A stretch of 64,000 bases of DNA from Heracleum sosnowskyi (GCA_030848705.1 CM061240.1:21843001-21907000), one strand, 5' to 3'; positions 32,601 to 44,711 are shown, counted from the first letter of the stretch. Notes: generated by a model from the sequence alone, not told the origin. Numbers and translations are program-made.

Positions 32601-32981
32601 TTTCATGCTTCAGTAAGAAGCAAAAATCCATTTCCACTTCAACTGCAGAAGCTGAGTACATTGCTGCAGGAAGTTGTTGTGCTCAGATAATGTGGATGAA
32701 AAATCAGTTGTTAGATTATGGCCTGTCATACTCAAAAATCCCTATTTATTGTGATAACCAAAGTGCTATTGCAATGATAGGAAATCCAGTTCAACATTCT
32801 CTTACTAAACACATCAGTATTCGATATCACTTCATAAGAGAACAAGTTCTGGAGGAACAATTGAACTTCACTTTGTTCCTACTGATCAACAACTAGCTGA
32901 TATATTCACCAAGCCACTACCTGAAGCTACTTTCAATAAATTGGTGAATGAACTTGGAATGATGAATTTGAGAATTTCTGA
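29663..32981 (+). pseudogene. pol: pol (element E), three disabling changes
   Basis: The frame is the same as gag and begins after TAG 29645-29647. Order: protease (LVMDSGCSVHMTGN), GAG-pre-integrase, integrase with D (HLDLFGP), D (RSDNGTEF), E (NGVVERKN), a linker rich in NPD/DTDG, RT with YVDDIIFGS near 32036, and RNase H with AEAEYIAAGS. A TGA at 30674-30676 replaces a Cys codon; a TAA at 31397-31399 replaces CAA (GVQTR in A); a 1-base loss near 32853 shifts the last 40 codons. The integrase segment deleted in A is complete here. Confidence 0.9.
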
Positions 32982-33240
32982 GGAAAGCTACAGAAAGGAA
33001 ATCATGATAACTGTCAAATCCTGATGGTTATTCAGAAAGGTATGTATTTTTGATCTATTCCTGACAGGACTCAATCCTGACAGGAAGTCAAATGGTAAAT
33101 CCTGATGCTCAGATATTGAAGCTGGTATGAAAACCAGAGGTTCTATTTTTCTACTCAGGAATACGTGCCCTGCAAATAAGCATGAACACTCCTGAGCAGC
33201 TTCACAGTCCATCAGGATTGGAAGATCTCTTGTTCCATCC

Positions 33241-33680
33241 TTAAAGGACAAGGAGGGGAACAGATGCACTTGAAGGGGGCTCGTCACCATGATCACTGGG
33301 ACTCTTCCAAGCCTCCAACTTGCAAGACCTGCAAGAATCCAATATCTTCTTTTTCCTCCTCTCAAGATCTCGTACGAGCTCTTCATCCTCATCCTCTTCA
33401 TCCTCATCCTCTTCATCATCCTCATCGTCTTCATCCTCTTCATCATTGACAAATATGAGATTGTCAAGAGGATTCCAGTCAGGATTGGCTTGCTGGAAGT
33501 TGTGCCATAGCACATCAGCCATTGCGTTAACAAAGGCTTCGTGTCCTGAGGGTCAGGAACTGGTTGAGGCTCTTCATCTTCTGCAATCTCAGCTAGTGCA
33601 TCGAACATCTCTTGCCAGATTTCATCGAGATTTTCGACTTCTTCGTCTGGTAAGTTGTTTTGTTGTTGGTTAGCAGCCAT
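33241..33680 (-). pseudogene. Antisense ORF (element E), one frameshift
   Basis: Homologue of the antisense ORF at 3926-4318, at the same position relative to pol and env-like. It starts MAANQQQNNLPDEE and keeps PQPVPDPQ. A single-base loss near 33542 breaks the frame; the rest is open (MADVLWHNFQQANPDWNPLD, a longer Asp/Glu run, ELVRDLERRKKKILDSCRSC). The acidic run differs from A by multiples of three, while flanking residues are conservatively changed. This suggests past selection on the protein. Confidence 0.65.
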
Positions 33681-33770
33681 TGAAAAATGAAGAAGGTGAA
33701 AGGTTTTTGTAAGTTTTTCTGTGGAGAGGGTTTGTGTTTTAATAGATAGATGATGTTATGTTTAACAGTT

Positions 33771-33782
33771 CTATTTTATAGA
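33771..33782 (-). promoter_or_regulatory. TATA box of the antisense ORF (element E)
   Basis: Minus strand reads CTATAAAATAG about 95 bp upstream of the antisense ATG, identical in core and spacing to element A. Confidence 0.5.
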
Positions 33783-33988
33783 GAATGTGTGTTAAGGATG
33801 CAGGTCATTTTCTCAATATCGAGGCGACTGTTCAATTTCTCATAATTACTTTGCCTCGTTAATTGGTAAGAATGGTTACATGGGTATTATGCTATTTATT
33901 TTGTATTCATTTTTTTTCAAAACAGCATTTATCAGGATTGTCAAAATAAATTTTGTTTTCATAAATAAAATTTTATTTTACTTCATAT

Positions 33989-34696
33989 TAAATTTTTTTG
34001 CATTTTTCAATCCTGATAAGGCAAACAGTTTTATAGGCAATGCTTTTATTCCTGATGAGGTTAGGTTTTTCTTACATAGGAAAATGCCTACTCGTTATGG
34101 TTTAATTTCTAATGCTATGGGGCAAGGCCAATCACACCTTGTTCCTAACCCAAGCATGTCTCCCAAACAGAATAAACAGTCAATAGCCACCTCTATTGTC
34201 TCTCAAAAGACTTTAGTTGAAAAATCAAAGAAGTCAGCTAGAACTGATGTGTCAGGAAGGCAATCAGGTTCAAAGGATTTTTCCTCTACACCACTCACTA
34301 AAAAGAAGTTACAAGGGGGTGTAAAAGGGGTCCTGGTGAAGAAAGCTACAAAAGGTGTTGAGGCTATTTCTGTTAAAAGAAAATTAGTTCTCAGGGATGA
34401 GACTGATTCAGAGGATGACTTACCTATATCCTCTGTGATGAATGTGAATAAGGAAGTTGTTGATACTGCTACTGCAGTTGTGGTTCCATTGTTTACACCA
34501 CAGAAAAAAAAAAAGATTAACTAAGGGCAGGTATCAAATTCCTTTAGAAAAGAAGCAGGATACTAATGTACAGGACACTTCTATTCTGAATGAGTAATCA
34601 GTTTCTACTGCTCAAGCAAATCCTGATGTTAGTATTCCTGATGCTGCACCAAGTCAAGTGGTTAGTACTATTTCAGACTCTCCAGCACAGGACTAT
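33989..34696 (+). pseudogene. env-like gene, 5' part (element E), cut by element F
   Basis: Reads FNPDKANSFIGNAFIPDEVR around 34010, then HRKMPTRYGLISNAMGQG at the ATG 34084, as in element A. The Lys/Ser-rich linker is open to 34524, where the A run changes the frame (KKKKIN stop); element A stays open there. Homology to A continues to 34691 (SDSPAQD) and stops where the chromovirus LTR begins. Confidence 0.7.
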
Positions 34697-37600
34697 TGTA
34701 ACACCCCCAGACCCGGGGTCGGGGATCTGGGTTGTCACGATCCCTTGTTCCGTACAAACACTTAATACTTGAACTATAAAACAATAAATCATCACACATG
34801 ATGACCCCACCATCAATATACTCACGCCAGTTATGTCTCAGAAACGAACTTATAATACAGTAGTCATATGATCCACAAATTAAAGTTATTACAACCCAAA
34901 AGTAAAATACTGCAACCTACTACCAGTATGATTTCTATGTGAAACCATAAGGTAGCGTAAAAGTTTGTTCTGGTTCATTAATATACATAAGTGATACTTA
35001 TAATTAAACCGGAGCAACAAGAGTTACACTCTGAACCAACTCAGGACTTCTACCTGATCAACTGTAACAACCATGTTACGGGCGGCCTGTATAGCTCTGA
35101 CGCGCTTCCGAGCGGTACGACAAATCCTGGCCATCTACTCTAGCTGTTGTGTTGTGATATATATATATATAGAAAGAAAAAGCAAGAGTGAGCACTCGGC
35201 CCAGCAATAATACAATACAGCATAAGCATATAAGTAAGCTTATATCATAAAGGAAAACCTTTAAAACTTCATTCGTATACAGAATGATATATTTATTTCT
35301 CTTTTCGTCAAAACATACCATACAGTACGACTACTGTATGAGGAACATCATTACTCATTACTGTCACATTATCAGTAACTCAGCGCCTAGGCTTTTGTTA
35401 CAATGTGCAGCTCAACTCCAATTGGAGGGAAGGGAATGTACTGGAACACCCGATACACGGTGATCAGCCGTTGTATCGTAACTTTTCTTTTCTACTAGTA
35501 GAAGGACGACTTCCTGTTCGGTTATCACCCTGACCACATATGGGCCATTGTGCTAAGAGATCACTACCTCGGTGCCTATTTTTCATCACCAGGCAAGCCT
35601 TAGCACTCAAGAGATCACTACCTCGGCGCCTATTTTTCATCACCGGGCAAGCCTTGATAAATTTGGCACTACCCCGGCACCTATTTCATTGCCGTGTAGG
35701 CCTTTCCAATTCCCATGATGAAAAACATTAATGAAATGGAAATCGGAATTTAATTCCACATTTCCCAAGTACGAATACTTGTCAAAACTTTGTAACCGTT
35801 TAGAACACCTTACTCCAGAGTAATTGAAAGGAGTAAGTAAATCACTGTCCTCGAATTCTTGAACTAGATTCCCAGTTTTCGATGAGTTGGAAATAAATAT
35901 TGTTTGCATTTAATACCTTCAACTATCTTAAGATAATAGTTGGGAATCTCTAATTTTATTATCTTTTCTGAAAATCAGAAAGTTACATAATTGTGTAAAT
36001 AATAGAACCTTGGATCATATAATAAGGTTCTATGATTTTAAATCATTTTTGGAGTATTGAATAAATATTAAATTATTACTCAATGTAACTACTTAAGTGA
36101 ATATTAAAAATAATATTCACTTTAATTAAATAATATTCAAATAATATTTATTTTAATATTATTTAAATATCTCACCTTAAATATCCCACAATATAGATAT
36201 TGGAATATTTAATAAATATTTAAAATATAACCGTCCCTGGAACCTTCCAGCTTTTGGCAGTAATTTAAAACAAAATAATAATTTGACTCCCGGTCTAAGT
36301 TTTAAAACCATCGTACAAGTGCTCTATACTTAGAGTCTTTAATCTTTAACTTTGGTATATATCTAGTACTTAGCTAGCATATAAACCTTATACCTTATAC
36401 AGCTTTTTACAAAGCACAAACAGTTTTACATTATTTTACAGCATAAAGCAGCATATATAGCAATACCACAACACATATCACAACAACATCATTATATGGT
36501 ACAGGGTTTGAAAACTTGCCTTGGGGTCTTGGTGGTGTGGTAGTGGGGGCTTGAGAGTGTGCGCGTCGATCTATAACAAGATACATAATTCACAGTCAGT
36601 CCCCTTGAACCATTTAATGTGCTATAACTCAAGCACTACAGTTCTACCAATGAAAATTAAACGTCTCGCTCTTGGTCATCTATAACCTCGTGACGTTCCG
36701 TAAACCTCTAAGTCAAAAGCTTGGGTGAAAACCATTCACAAATCCCAAGTTCTTTTACTTTACCATTTCCTTGTTTTAAACCATCCCCTTAAGGGTATTT
36801 CACTCGCGCAACTTTCGTTCGCGTGTTTTTATAAAATCACCAACTCATATTTTTAACTCGAACCCTTCTAGGCTTCCTTTCCTTATTATACATACTAGTA
36901 TCCCTTTTAATATCTCAACCCAATTTCAATTTTAAAGGGCTTGATCCCTATCTCAAAGTTCATACAATGAACTATCTCGTTACGCGAAACCGCTTTTACT
37001 AAAACGGACGTTACTCATAAACCGTAAATCAAAACGATACGATTCTTTCGCTAAAATAATCTAGGAAACAGAGCCTACATGCTCATGGTCAGAAACCTCA
37101 AGTTTATGCCCTGTTTTGCAGTCGTGGTTTCTGTCTAAACTACCTAAGTAAAATCCGACATGGTAACGGCGCTTATGCGTACTTCCCGTGTTTTTTAAAC
37201 ACTCAACCAAACTACAATCAACCATCAACCAACCACCAATCAAACTCAAGCTTATACTACCATTTATCTGTCCAAATAAGGTCACACTCTATTTCATAAG
37301 TTCATCCACAAATCAACCATTAAACATGCTTAAAATCATGCATTCATGCTTTATCTCAACATAGTTCTAATCAAACACTTCTAACTTACTAGATCAAGCA
37401 AAAATCTTAAAAAGAAAGAAGTTTATACCTTCCTTGGATCTTAACAAAGGCTATATATGGGTGATATATCCTCCCTTGCTCCTTAACTATGTTAATCAAA
37501 CCTAAAATCATCAAAACAAAACAAGATTCTATGAAGTTACTATTCACATCACTATTCATCATCAACTTTGAATCCATTTTTGACCAAGCTATGATCCATG

Positions 37601-38481
37601 GATGAGGCTAAGATTAGAGATCTACCTTGGATATAGGATGAGGGTGATTTAGAGCCCAAGATCAAGAATTATGGTTGAGTGGAAGTAGGAGCAAAATATT
37701 TAAGCCCTTGGTGATGAAGAAATAGCCGAATGCTTCATGTTCTTGATACTTCTCTTTTTTGATTTGTTTTCTTTTGTTTTTCTTTCCTTTTTGCTTTGTC
37801 TAATTACCTTTAACACTTTGTAACTGATTTGTGTGGCTAATACAAGGTTTTGTCATCAATGACAAGGCCAAAATGAACTTGTGGTGGTGGTGAAAGTGGT
37901 GACAAGGTGGTGATTCATCACCTTGTCATCACTTGTCATGCTTATGTCATTCCCTTGCATCTTGCTTATGTCATCCTTTGCATCCTCAATTCTTTTATAT
38001 ATTGCACTTGATGATCTCATATAATACTCCCCCTTTTGTTAGGGTTTAATCCATAATTTATTACATTTTTGTTTCGCGATAGTTTCCAGTGGTTCTAAAG
38101 ACGTTTCTCTGTACCAAAGCTAGGGTACTTCCTTTATCCTTCCATTACCTTTGTCTAATATATAATCTTAGGTTTCTCACCTTGGTTTAAGATATGATCA
38201 TGTATTTCTCATTCCACATACTTTCTCAAAACGATCAAATAAATTCATCCTTAACTGTCCAGTGAATAGTGATTTCAAACTCGGAGGGGAATCTTCTGAT
38301 TCTGATCGCATTTACATTCTTTTATTCTTCCTATACATCAATAATATCACTTCGAAACATTCATTCCATGTCGTCTACATAGTGTGGGCTGAAAAACTTT
38401 TCGTCAGCAAATTTACTATTCATTAGTGGAAATTCACTATTCATCAAGGTTTTAATTATTACAAAAATTTGGGATATTACA
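34697..38481 (-). repeat. 3' LTR of element F (3785 bp)
   Basis: On the minus strand it starts TGTAATATCCCAAATTTT after the polypurine tract and ends GGGGGTGTTACA. It aligns with 44716-47960 with few changes. It includes a (TA)n tract near 35157, a tandem repeat near 35555 and A/T-rich runs at 36000-36230. No gene is seen on either strand. Confidence 0.92.
35555..35700. repeat. 54-bp tandem repeat within the F LTR
   Basis: AAGAGATCACTACCTCGG recurs at 35555 and 35609 (period 54), and a third, diverged unit follows (CACTACCCCGGCACC). The same array is in the other LTR near 45573-45720. Confidence 0.75.
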
Positions 38482-38500
38482 GTCTCCCCTACTTCAAAGG
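38482..38500 (-). other. Polypurine tract (element F)
   Basis: Minus strand CCTTTGAAGTAGGGGAGAC ends at the LTR start. Confidence 0.75.
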
Positions 38501-38519
38501 ATTCTGTCCCGGAATCAGA

Positions 38520-40085
38520 TCAAAATAGATGAGGGTACTTTTCTAGCATTGCGCTCTCTAGTTCCCAAGTGGATTCTTCAACATTATGATTTCTCCACAA
38601 AACTCTTACCAGCTTTATAACTTTATTCCTTAGCACTTGATCCTTGCGGTCAATGATTTCTACCGGCTGCTCTATATATGACAGGTCTGGTTGTATATCT
38701 ACTTGCTCGTATTCTACCACGTTTCTGGCATCCGGATTGTACTTCCTTAACATGGACACATGGAACACGTTGTGAACTTGCTGCAGGTTTGGGGGCAAGG
38801 CTAGCTCGTAAGCTACTTCCCCGATACGTCTCAAGATCTCAAACGGTCCAATCTATCTAGGGCTCAATTTCCCTTTCTTTCCGAATCTCATCAATCCCTT
38901 CCATGGAGATACTTTCAACATCACAAGATCTCCCACTTCGTATTCCCTGTCCTTTCGGGACAAGTCTGCATATTTCTTCTGTCTATCTTGGGCTGCTACC
39001 AGCCGTCCTCTGATGAGGTCTATTGCATCCTTAGTTTGTTGGACCATTTCGGGTCCGAGCATTTTTCGCTCTCCAACTTCATCCCAATACAAGGGTGATC
39101 GACATATTCTTCCATACAAGGCTTCATACGGGGGCATCCCGATACTTGCATGAAAACTGTTGTTGTAGGAAAACTCTATCAGGGGTAGGTGATCATCCCA
39201 ATTTCCTTTGAAATCTATGGCACAAACTCTCAACATATCCTCTAAGGTTTGAATAGTCCTCTCACTTTTCCCATCCGTCTGGGGATGGTAAGCGGTACTC
39301 ATGTTTAGCTTGGTTCCTACACATTCTTGAAAGCTTCTCCAAAATCTGGAGTTAAATCTAGGGTCTCTGTCTGACACAATGGAGACTGGAACTCCATGTC
39401 TCGCCACAATTTCTTTCATGTAAATATCCACTAGCCTATCGACAGTGTATCTTTCATTAATCGGAAGAAAGTGGGCTGACTTCGTCAACCGGTCTACTAT
39501 TACCCAGATGGCGTCGTGATTAGCTTTGGTTCGTGGTAATCCTACTACGAAGTCCATGGCTATTTGTTCCCATTTCCATTCTGGAATCTCTAGGGGTCTT
39601 AAGAGTCCACCGGGTCTTTGGTGTTCTGCCTTCACTCTTTGGCAGGTCAAGGATTTGTTTACCCACTCGGTTACGTCCTTTTTCATGTTAGGCCACCAAT
39701 AATATTCCTTTAAATCCCTATACATCTTGGTACTTCCCGGGTGAATTGAATACTTTGAGCTATGACTGTCATGTAGAATCTCGTCTTTTAATTCCTGATC
39801 ATTAGGAATCCAAATCCGGTAAGTATACCTCATAACTCCCTTACCGTCTCTCTTAGTCCTTAATTCCTCCCCTATCATTAGGTCTTTCCCTTCGCTCATC
39901 ATGCGTTCTTGACTTAATTTGATCTTTTGCAGCAATTCTGATTGTAGTGCGATTTCAAATAGTTTTTCTGTGCCATTTCCGGTTATTTTAACCTCAATCT
40001 CCGTCTTTTCAAACTCTTGGATTAACTTTTCTGAGGAGGTTATCATTTTTAGTCTCTCCTTCCTACTAAGGGCATCGGCCAACAC
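38520..40085 (-). pseudogene. pol: Integrase with chromodomain-like C-terminus (element F)
   Basis: The part starting at 40085 begins with the end of RNase H (MLADALSRKERLKM). It has an HHCC zinc region (ILHDSHSSKYSIHPG ... LTCQRVKAEHQRPGG), catalytic D (QIAMDFVVGLP), D (IVSDRDPRF) and E (YHPQTDGKSERTIQTLEDML). A TAG follows at 38853-38855 (SPR-stop-IGPFEI); the last 105 codons (from 38834) then hold the GPY/F region and a chromodomain-like module (YIEQPVEIIDRK, VLWRNHNVEESTWELES, MLEKYPHLF). Only this stop separates integrase and chromodomain, and they share a frame. The chromodomain probably guides insertion to heterochromatin. Confidence 0.88.
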
Positions 40086-41003
40086 ATTGGCCTTCCCTGG
40101 GTGGTAAAGAATCTCGCAATCATAATCCTTGATTAATTCTAACCATCTCCTCTATCTCATGTTGAGCTCTTTCTGAGTGAAAATGTACTTAAGGCTCTTA
40201 TGGTCTGTGTAGATCTCACACTTTTCCCCATATAAGTAATGCCTCCAAATCTTTAAGGCGAAAACTATGGCTGCTAGTTCCAATCATGGGTAGGGTATCT
40301 ACTCTCATATTCTTTTAACTGCCTAGAAGCATATGCAATCACCCTTTCGTGTTGCATAAGCACGCATCCTAACCCTTTGTGTGATGCGTCACTATAGATC
40401 ACAAAATTTCCTCTTCCATGTGGCAGTGCCAGTACAGGGGCAGTAACTAGCCTCCTTTTCAATTCCTAAAAACTCTTTTCACATTTCTCAGTCCACTCAA
40501 ACTTCTCAGTCTTTCGGGTCAGTCGGGTCAGTGGGGCTGCTATCTTGGCAAAATCTTTCACAAATCTTCGATAATACCCAGCTAAGCCTATAAAACTTCT
40601 CACCTCAATCGGGGTGGTCGGTCTGTCCCAATTTGAAACAGCTTCTATCTTAGCAGGGTCAACTAGCACTCCATCACTGCTGACTACATGGCCTAGAAAC
40701 TGTACTTCTCTCAACCAAATTTTCACACTTGGAAAGCTTAGCATAAAGTCTTTCCTTCCTCAAAGTCTCTAACACTATTCTCAAGTGTTCTGCGTGTTCC
40801 TCCTCTGTCTTGGAGTAGACTAAAATATCATCAATAAAAACTATGACACACTTGTCCAAGTATTGCTTAAAGACTCTATTCATTAGGTCCATGAAGGCTG
40901 TTGGGGCATTTGGTAGCCTGAACGACATTACTAAGAACTCATAGTGTCCATACCTCGTGTGAAATGCAGTCTTGGGTATATCTTCAGGTTTTATCTTTAA
41001 CTA
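40086..41003 (-). pseudogene. pol: RT (C-terminal part) and RNase H (element F), several lesions
   Basis: After a TAG at 41001-41003 (DLRTGYH-stop-LKIKPED), RT continues with the catalytic FIDDILVYS near 40830. A 1-base insertion near 40715 shifts the frame at LSKCE. LREVQFLGHVVSSDGV and the RNase H segment follow. Then come a TAG at 40466-40468 (KSF-stop-ELKRRL), VIYSDASHKGLGCVLMQ, a 1-base loss near 40285, TDHKSLKYIF and a TAG at 40152-40154 (MR-stop-RRW). Three of these stops sit where CAG is expected. No active enzyme can be made. Confidence 0.85.
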
Positions 41004-42833
41004 GTGATATCCAGTCCTCAGGTCAATCTTAGAGAAGTAAACCGCATCTTTCAACTGGTCAAACAAATCATCAATTCTTGGTAAAGGATATCGGTTCTTA
41101 ATGGTCAACTTGTTTAGTTTGCGGTAGTCTATACACAATCTCAAACTACCATCCTTCTTTTTCACAAACAGTACTGGTGCACCCCAGGGTGACACACTGG
41201 GTCTTATCATTCCCTTATCTAGCAATTCCTGCAATTGCCTAGCTAACTCTTTCATTTCTACCGGAGCTAACCTATACGGGGCCTTTGAAACTGGCGCCGT
41301 CCCTGGAGCTAATTCGATAGCGAATTCTATCTCCCTATCAGGGGGTAATCCCGGAAGGTCTTCTGGAAATACGTCTTCAAATTCATTAACTATAGGAATA
41401 TTTTGTAGCTTAGGAACCGCTCGACTTGTATCTATCACATAAGCTAAATAAGCCTCACACCCATGCCGCAACAACCTTTTGGTTTGGGCCATGGTTAAAA
41501 ACTTACGGGTTCGTCGTTGTCCCTTGAACACGACCTCCCGCCCTTTGGACGTTTTAATCCAAACTTTCTTTCTTTCACAATCTATCTGAGCACCATTGCT
41601 CGACAACCAATCCATTCCCATAATAACATCAAATTCCCCTAATTTAAATGGAACCAAATCTACACGAAACTGTTGACCTTCTATTAGTAGGCTACAGTCT
41701 ATGTGTATTTCATCAACTGGAATTACTTCCTGATTTGCTATTTCTACCTCTAATACTTCATTTAATGGTTTCACCCTAAGTCTTAACTGACTCGCGAAAT
41801 CCCTCGAAATAAAAGACTTGGTAGCTCCCGAATCAAATAAAACATTTGCATTGACGGTGTTGAGTGAAAGGGTACCTGCTATCACATTAGTGTCCCTTAC
41901 GGCGTCTTTCACTGTCATGTTGAAAGTTCTAGCAGTTGGGGGTTTGTTAGAGGTGGCTCCACTGATTCTCGAGCTGGCAGGGTTTGCCATAGGGCAGTCT
42001 CTTTTCACGTGTCCTAATTTTCCACATCGAAAACACTTTTGATCATTTTGGGGGCAAGCACTAGAGTAATGCCCTGTTTTGTTGCACGTGAAGCAGGTAA
42101 CCGACTTTAGGGCACATTCTCCCAGGTTTTTTCTTCCACAAGTTTTGCAGTCAGGTAGTGGGGGTCGAGGTTGATTAAAGCGGGACACTCCAGTCTGTCT
42201 GCCGCCCTGGCTTAGACTCTTATTCTCTGGTTTCCTGAATCCTGAATTCCTTAATGGCTGAGACCTGGTCCCTCCGAATGTCCTTACTGGGAAGCTCTTG
42301 TTCACCGAGCTTCCTCCTTGACTACCAAACTTTCTCTTTTTCTCTTCTCTTCCTTTCTGACTTTGCTCACTACCTGCTTCCACTATGGTTGCCTTTTGCA
42401 CTAGCGACGCATAGTCCGTTAATTCCAACACTGCTACTCTATTCTGAATCCATTGTTTCAGCCCTTGCTGAAACCTTCTTGACCTCTTCAAGTCAGTATT
42501 GACAAAATCTGGCACAAACCTAGACAATTCAGTAAACTTGGCCTCATATTCTGCCACAGTCATGTTATCCTGTTTCAGTTCCAAAAACTTCCTTTCCATT
42601 TGTGCTTCCATAAACACAGGGAAATACTTTTCCAGAAATAAGGTAGTAAACCTTGCCCAGGTAACAACGGTATTTGTTTCTAGGTTCTTCTTTGATTCCC
42701 ACCAGTAGTTAGCCTCCCCTTTCAGGAGGTAAGTAGCAAAGACGGTATTTTGAGCTTCCTCTATACCTAGGATTTCAAAAGATTTTTCCATTTCCTTCAA
42801 CCAAACTCTTGCCTCAACAGGGTCAGCAGATCC
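41001..42833 (-). pseudogene. gag-pol: gag C-terminal part, protease and RT N-terminal part (element F)
   Basis: An open stretch of about 600 codons. The retrotransposon gag core (ANYWWESKKN, FLELKQDNMTVAEYEAKF, LSRFVPDFVNT) is followed by Cys/His sequence (CKTCGRKNLGEC) and two CCHC knuckles (CFTCNKTGHYSSAC, CFRCGKLGHVKRDC). The pepsin-type protease DSGATKSFIS, later MGMDWLSSNGA, and the N-terminal RT (PYRLAPVEMKELARQLQ, IDYRKLNKLTIKNRYPLPRI) follow. It is joined to the gag N-terminus by one TAG at 42834-42836 and to the rest of RT by one TAG at 41001. Confidence 0.9.
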
Positions 42834-43217
42834 CTAAAATTCCGGGGGTCCTAAAGACTTAAAAGCCTTAAAAGCACTATGCCCCGCAATATTGGGGCCT
42901 GGTTGTGGTGGATGCTGGTTCAGATTCTGTCGGAGTAGGTGCATAAATTGGTCCATCGGGTTTCCACCGGGAACCTCTACATTCTGAGTACTCTCATACT
43001 CTTCCTCTTCGTAGTCCTGATCATCAAACTCATTGTAATCATCATCCTCTCCGCTTCCTTCATACTCACCTTCCTCATGGTTCTGTTCTTCCATCTCGTG
43101 GAAGTCTGGGTTTTCTTCCTCATTATGATAGTTTTGCCTTTCATCCCCCTGGTTAACACTGCCCTGAGCCGCAGAATCGGCAAGGCGTGCTCGTGTTCCC
43201 ATACGTCGGGGTGGCAT
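42834..43217 (-). pseudogene. gag: gag N-terminus (element F), ends at a nonsense codon
   Basis: ATG at 43217 (MPPRRMGTRARLADSAAQGS). The first 100 residues are polar and strongly acidic (EGSGEDDDYNEFDDQDYEEE). The end HSAFKAFKSLGPPEF runs into TAG at 42834-42836 where Lys is expected, and the frame then continues into the gag core. Confidence 0.85.
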
Positions 43218-43751
43218 TTTCCTGATGTTTTTAAACCAAAAACTTTTATTAAACCCATTTGTTTCTTTTTACAAAATATTTGGTTGAATCAATTGAGTCC
43301 TTGGTGAAAATCTTGGAAATCATCCTTGCTCACACAAAACTCTTTTTATTTGTAAATAAAATATATTATATACATTTATTTTTGTCAAGATGGGGTTGCA
43401 CAGTTTATATGTCAAAACTAATAACTTGTAAAACAATTGAAATAGCAGGGGATGTCAAATTTAAGACTGAAAGCTTTAAAGAAACTGAAAGGTACGAATA
43501 TATACATAAGTGACATAAAGTCACGAGGTACTGAACTAAGTTCCAGCAAAAGTGAATACACCGCTGAAATACATCGTCCGTACAACAGTCAAAGCTAAGT
43601 ACTACCAGTCAACCTGTCAACATCTTCTAAGTCAGTCTGATTAGCCTATCTCTAACTCAGAAAGGATACTACTATACATCGGAGCCATCCCACAAAAACT
43701 GGCACTACTAACGGCCATATGAGTTTAGAGAACTAAGCTATCTATCACCTA
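43218..43751 (-). other. Sequence between upstream ORF and gag (element F)
   Basis: A/T-rich, without a credible gene on either strand. On the minus strand a TTTAATAAAAG sequence lies shortly before the gag ATG. Whether gag is translated from its own RNA or a bicistronic one cannot be told. Confidence 0.4.
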
Positions 43752-44520
43752 TCAAGTCTCCCCATCCGAGCGGGTCAGGTTCCTGACACGCACCATAGTA
43801 TCTGCCCAAATTCTCTCTGTGGCTAGTCGGGGTACCAGTCCCTCAGCAATAACAGACATGCCTCTCATGCGGACCATAGCTCGCCACTCAATGCGGGAAA
43901 TCTCAAGTCTCATCTCCATAGGAGTCAGAAACCTCATCCCGCCCTGATAGGAACGACGGGTCTCTCTCTCTGCCGCCAACTGTCCCCTCAGCTCATCAGC
44001 TCTAGCCTCTGCCGCTGCCAAGTCAGTGGTCAGCCGGCCAATCATCCAATTATGGATCACAGTAGGTACTCCAGTAGGTGAGGGAGGAGGTGTGTCTGGA
44101 TCAGTCATAGCCTGTTCCTCCTCATATCCCTCAGGGGCAAGATCATAGTCATCGTCTGATGGTAGCGGGCTCAATGGGGGCACAGGAGGGGTAAGGGCTC
44201 TCATAGTAGGCAGAGGGTACATCCTGACGCCTCCTCGGCTAGCACTGTCCTCAGAAGTCTCATCATCATCCGTAGTGACTACATCAGGTACAACCTGATC
44301 CCCCTCAGTGGAATCATCATCATCAGTCGAATATCCCTCAAGAGAGAGAATAGGAGAAGTAGGAAAGTCAAACACAGTCGTAGGGTCCTCTTCCGGATCC
44401 TCGTCTGGGTCTTCAGTATCCTCCTCGAGATCCTCCATGGGGTCGTCCACGGGGTCGTCCTCAGCCGCTAGCAGAGCCTCGTCGTGCTGGGTCTCAAAAT
44501 CATCAGCCTCCTCGGCCGCG
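43752..44520 (-). CDS. Extra ORF upstream of gag (element F), unknown function
   Basis: It lies in sense orientation between the primer site and gag. The first ATG is at 44450, but the frame is open from about 44520, just after a TTGTATAG sequence that could be a 3' splice site. The product is 232 residues from the ATG: a very acidic N-terminal third (DLEEDTEDPDEDPEEDP), a Pro-rich middle (LPTMRALTPPVPPLSPLPSD), then an Ala/Arg-rich helical, coiled-coil-like part (TTDLAAAEARADELRGQLAA) and a basic C-terminus. It is visibly richer in G+C than gag and pol. It has no stop or frameshift, unlike the rest of F. No family is recognised. Confidence 0.6.
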
Positions 44521-44698
44521 AATACCTATACAAGCGAAAACTAGGTTACTATACTGTGTAATCAAAGTTCCCTTGCGGGTTTTAACAGTCGGTGCTACAT
44601 CCGGTAGCCCAACCATGAACTCGATGGGAGTTCTTCTTATTATTATAGTTGCATTTATTATTCGTAACGCCCTATCATTTCTGAGTTTAATAACTATA

Positions 44699-44711
44699 GG
44701 CTCTGATGCCA
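44699..44711 (-). other. Primer binding site (element F)
   Basis: Minus strand TGGCATCAGAGCC, close to the initiator Met-tRNA complement, a few bases after the 5' LTR end GTGTTACA. Confidence 0.8.

Larger units (their letters stand above)
26735..34696 (+). mobile_element. Sirevirus-type copia element E, same family as A, 3' part lost
   Basis: 5' LTR, primer site, gag, pol, antisense ORF and the beginning of the env-like gene. It is inserted into gag of element D and cut at 34696 by the chromovirus F. Defects: nonsense codons at 27890, 30674 and 31397, and single-base losses near 32853 and 33542. The env-like remainder and 3' LTR are not found in the window. Confidence 0.92.

Noticed and set aside
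33264..33673. Plus-strand Ser-rich and His/Pro-rich frames
   Set aside because: Complement of the acidic codon run of the antisense ORF.
36040..36230. A/T-rich palindromic runs as an origin or matrix attachment site
   Set aside because: Low-complexity LTR sequence also seen at 46240-46390 and 48400-48550; nothing specific supports an origin.
34773..37300. Short frames in the F LTR that recur in the other LTR (35076-35321, 35540-35731, 37061-37285)
   Set aside because: They recur only because the LTR is duplicated; no start context or domain.
43259..43513. Plus-strand frame opposite the gag leader of F
   Set aside because: A/T-rich, no homology, not conserved evidence; most likely chance.
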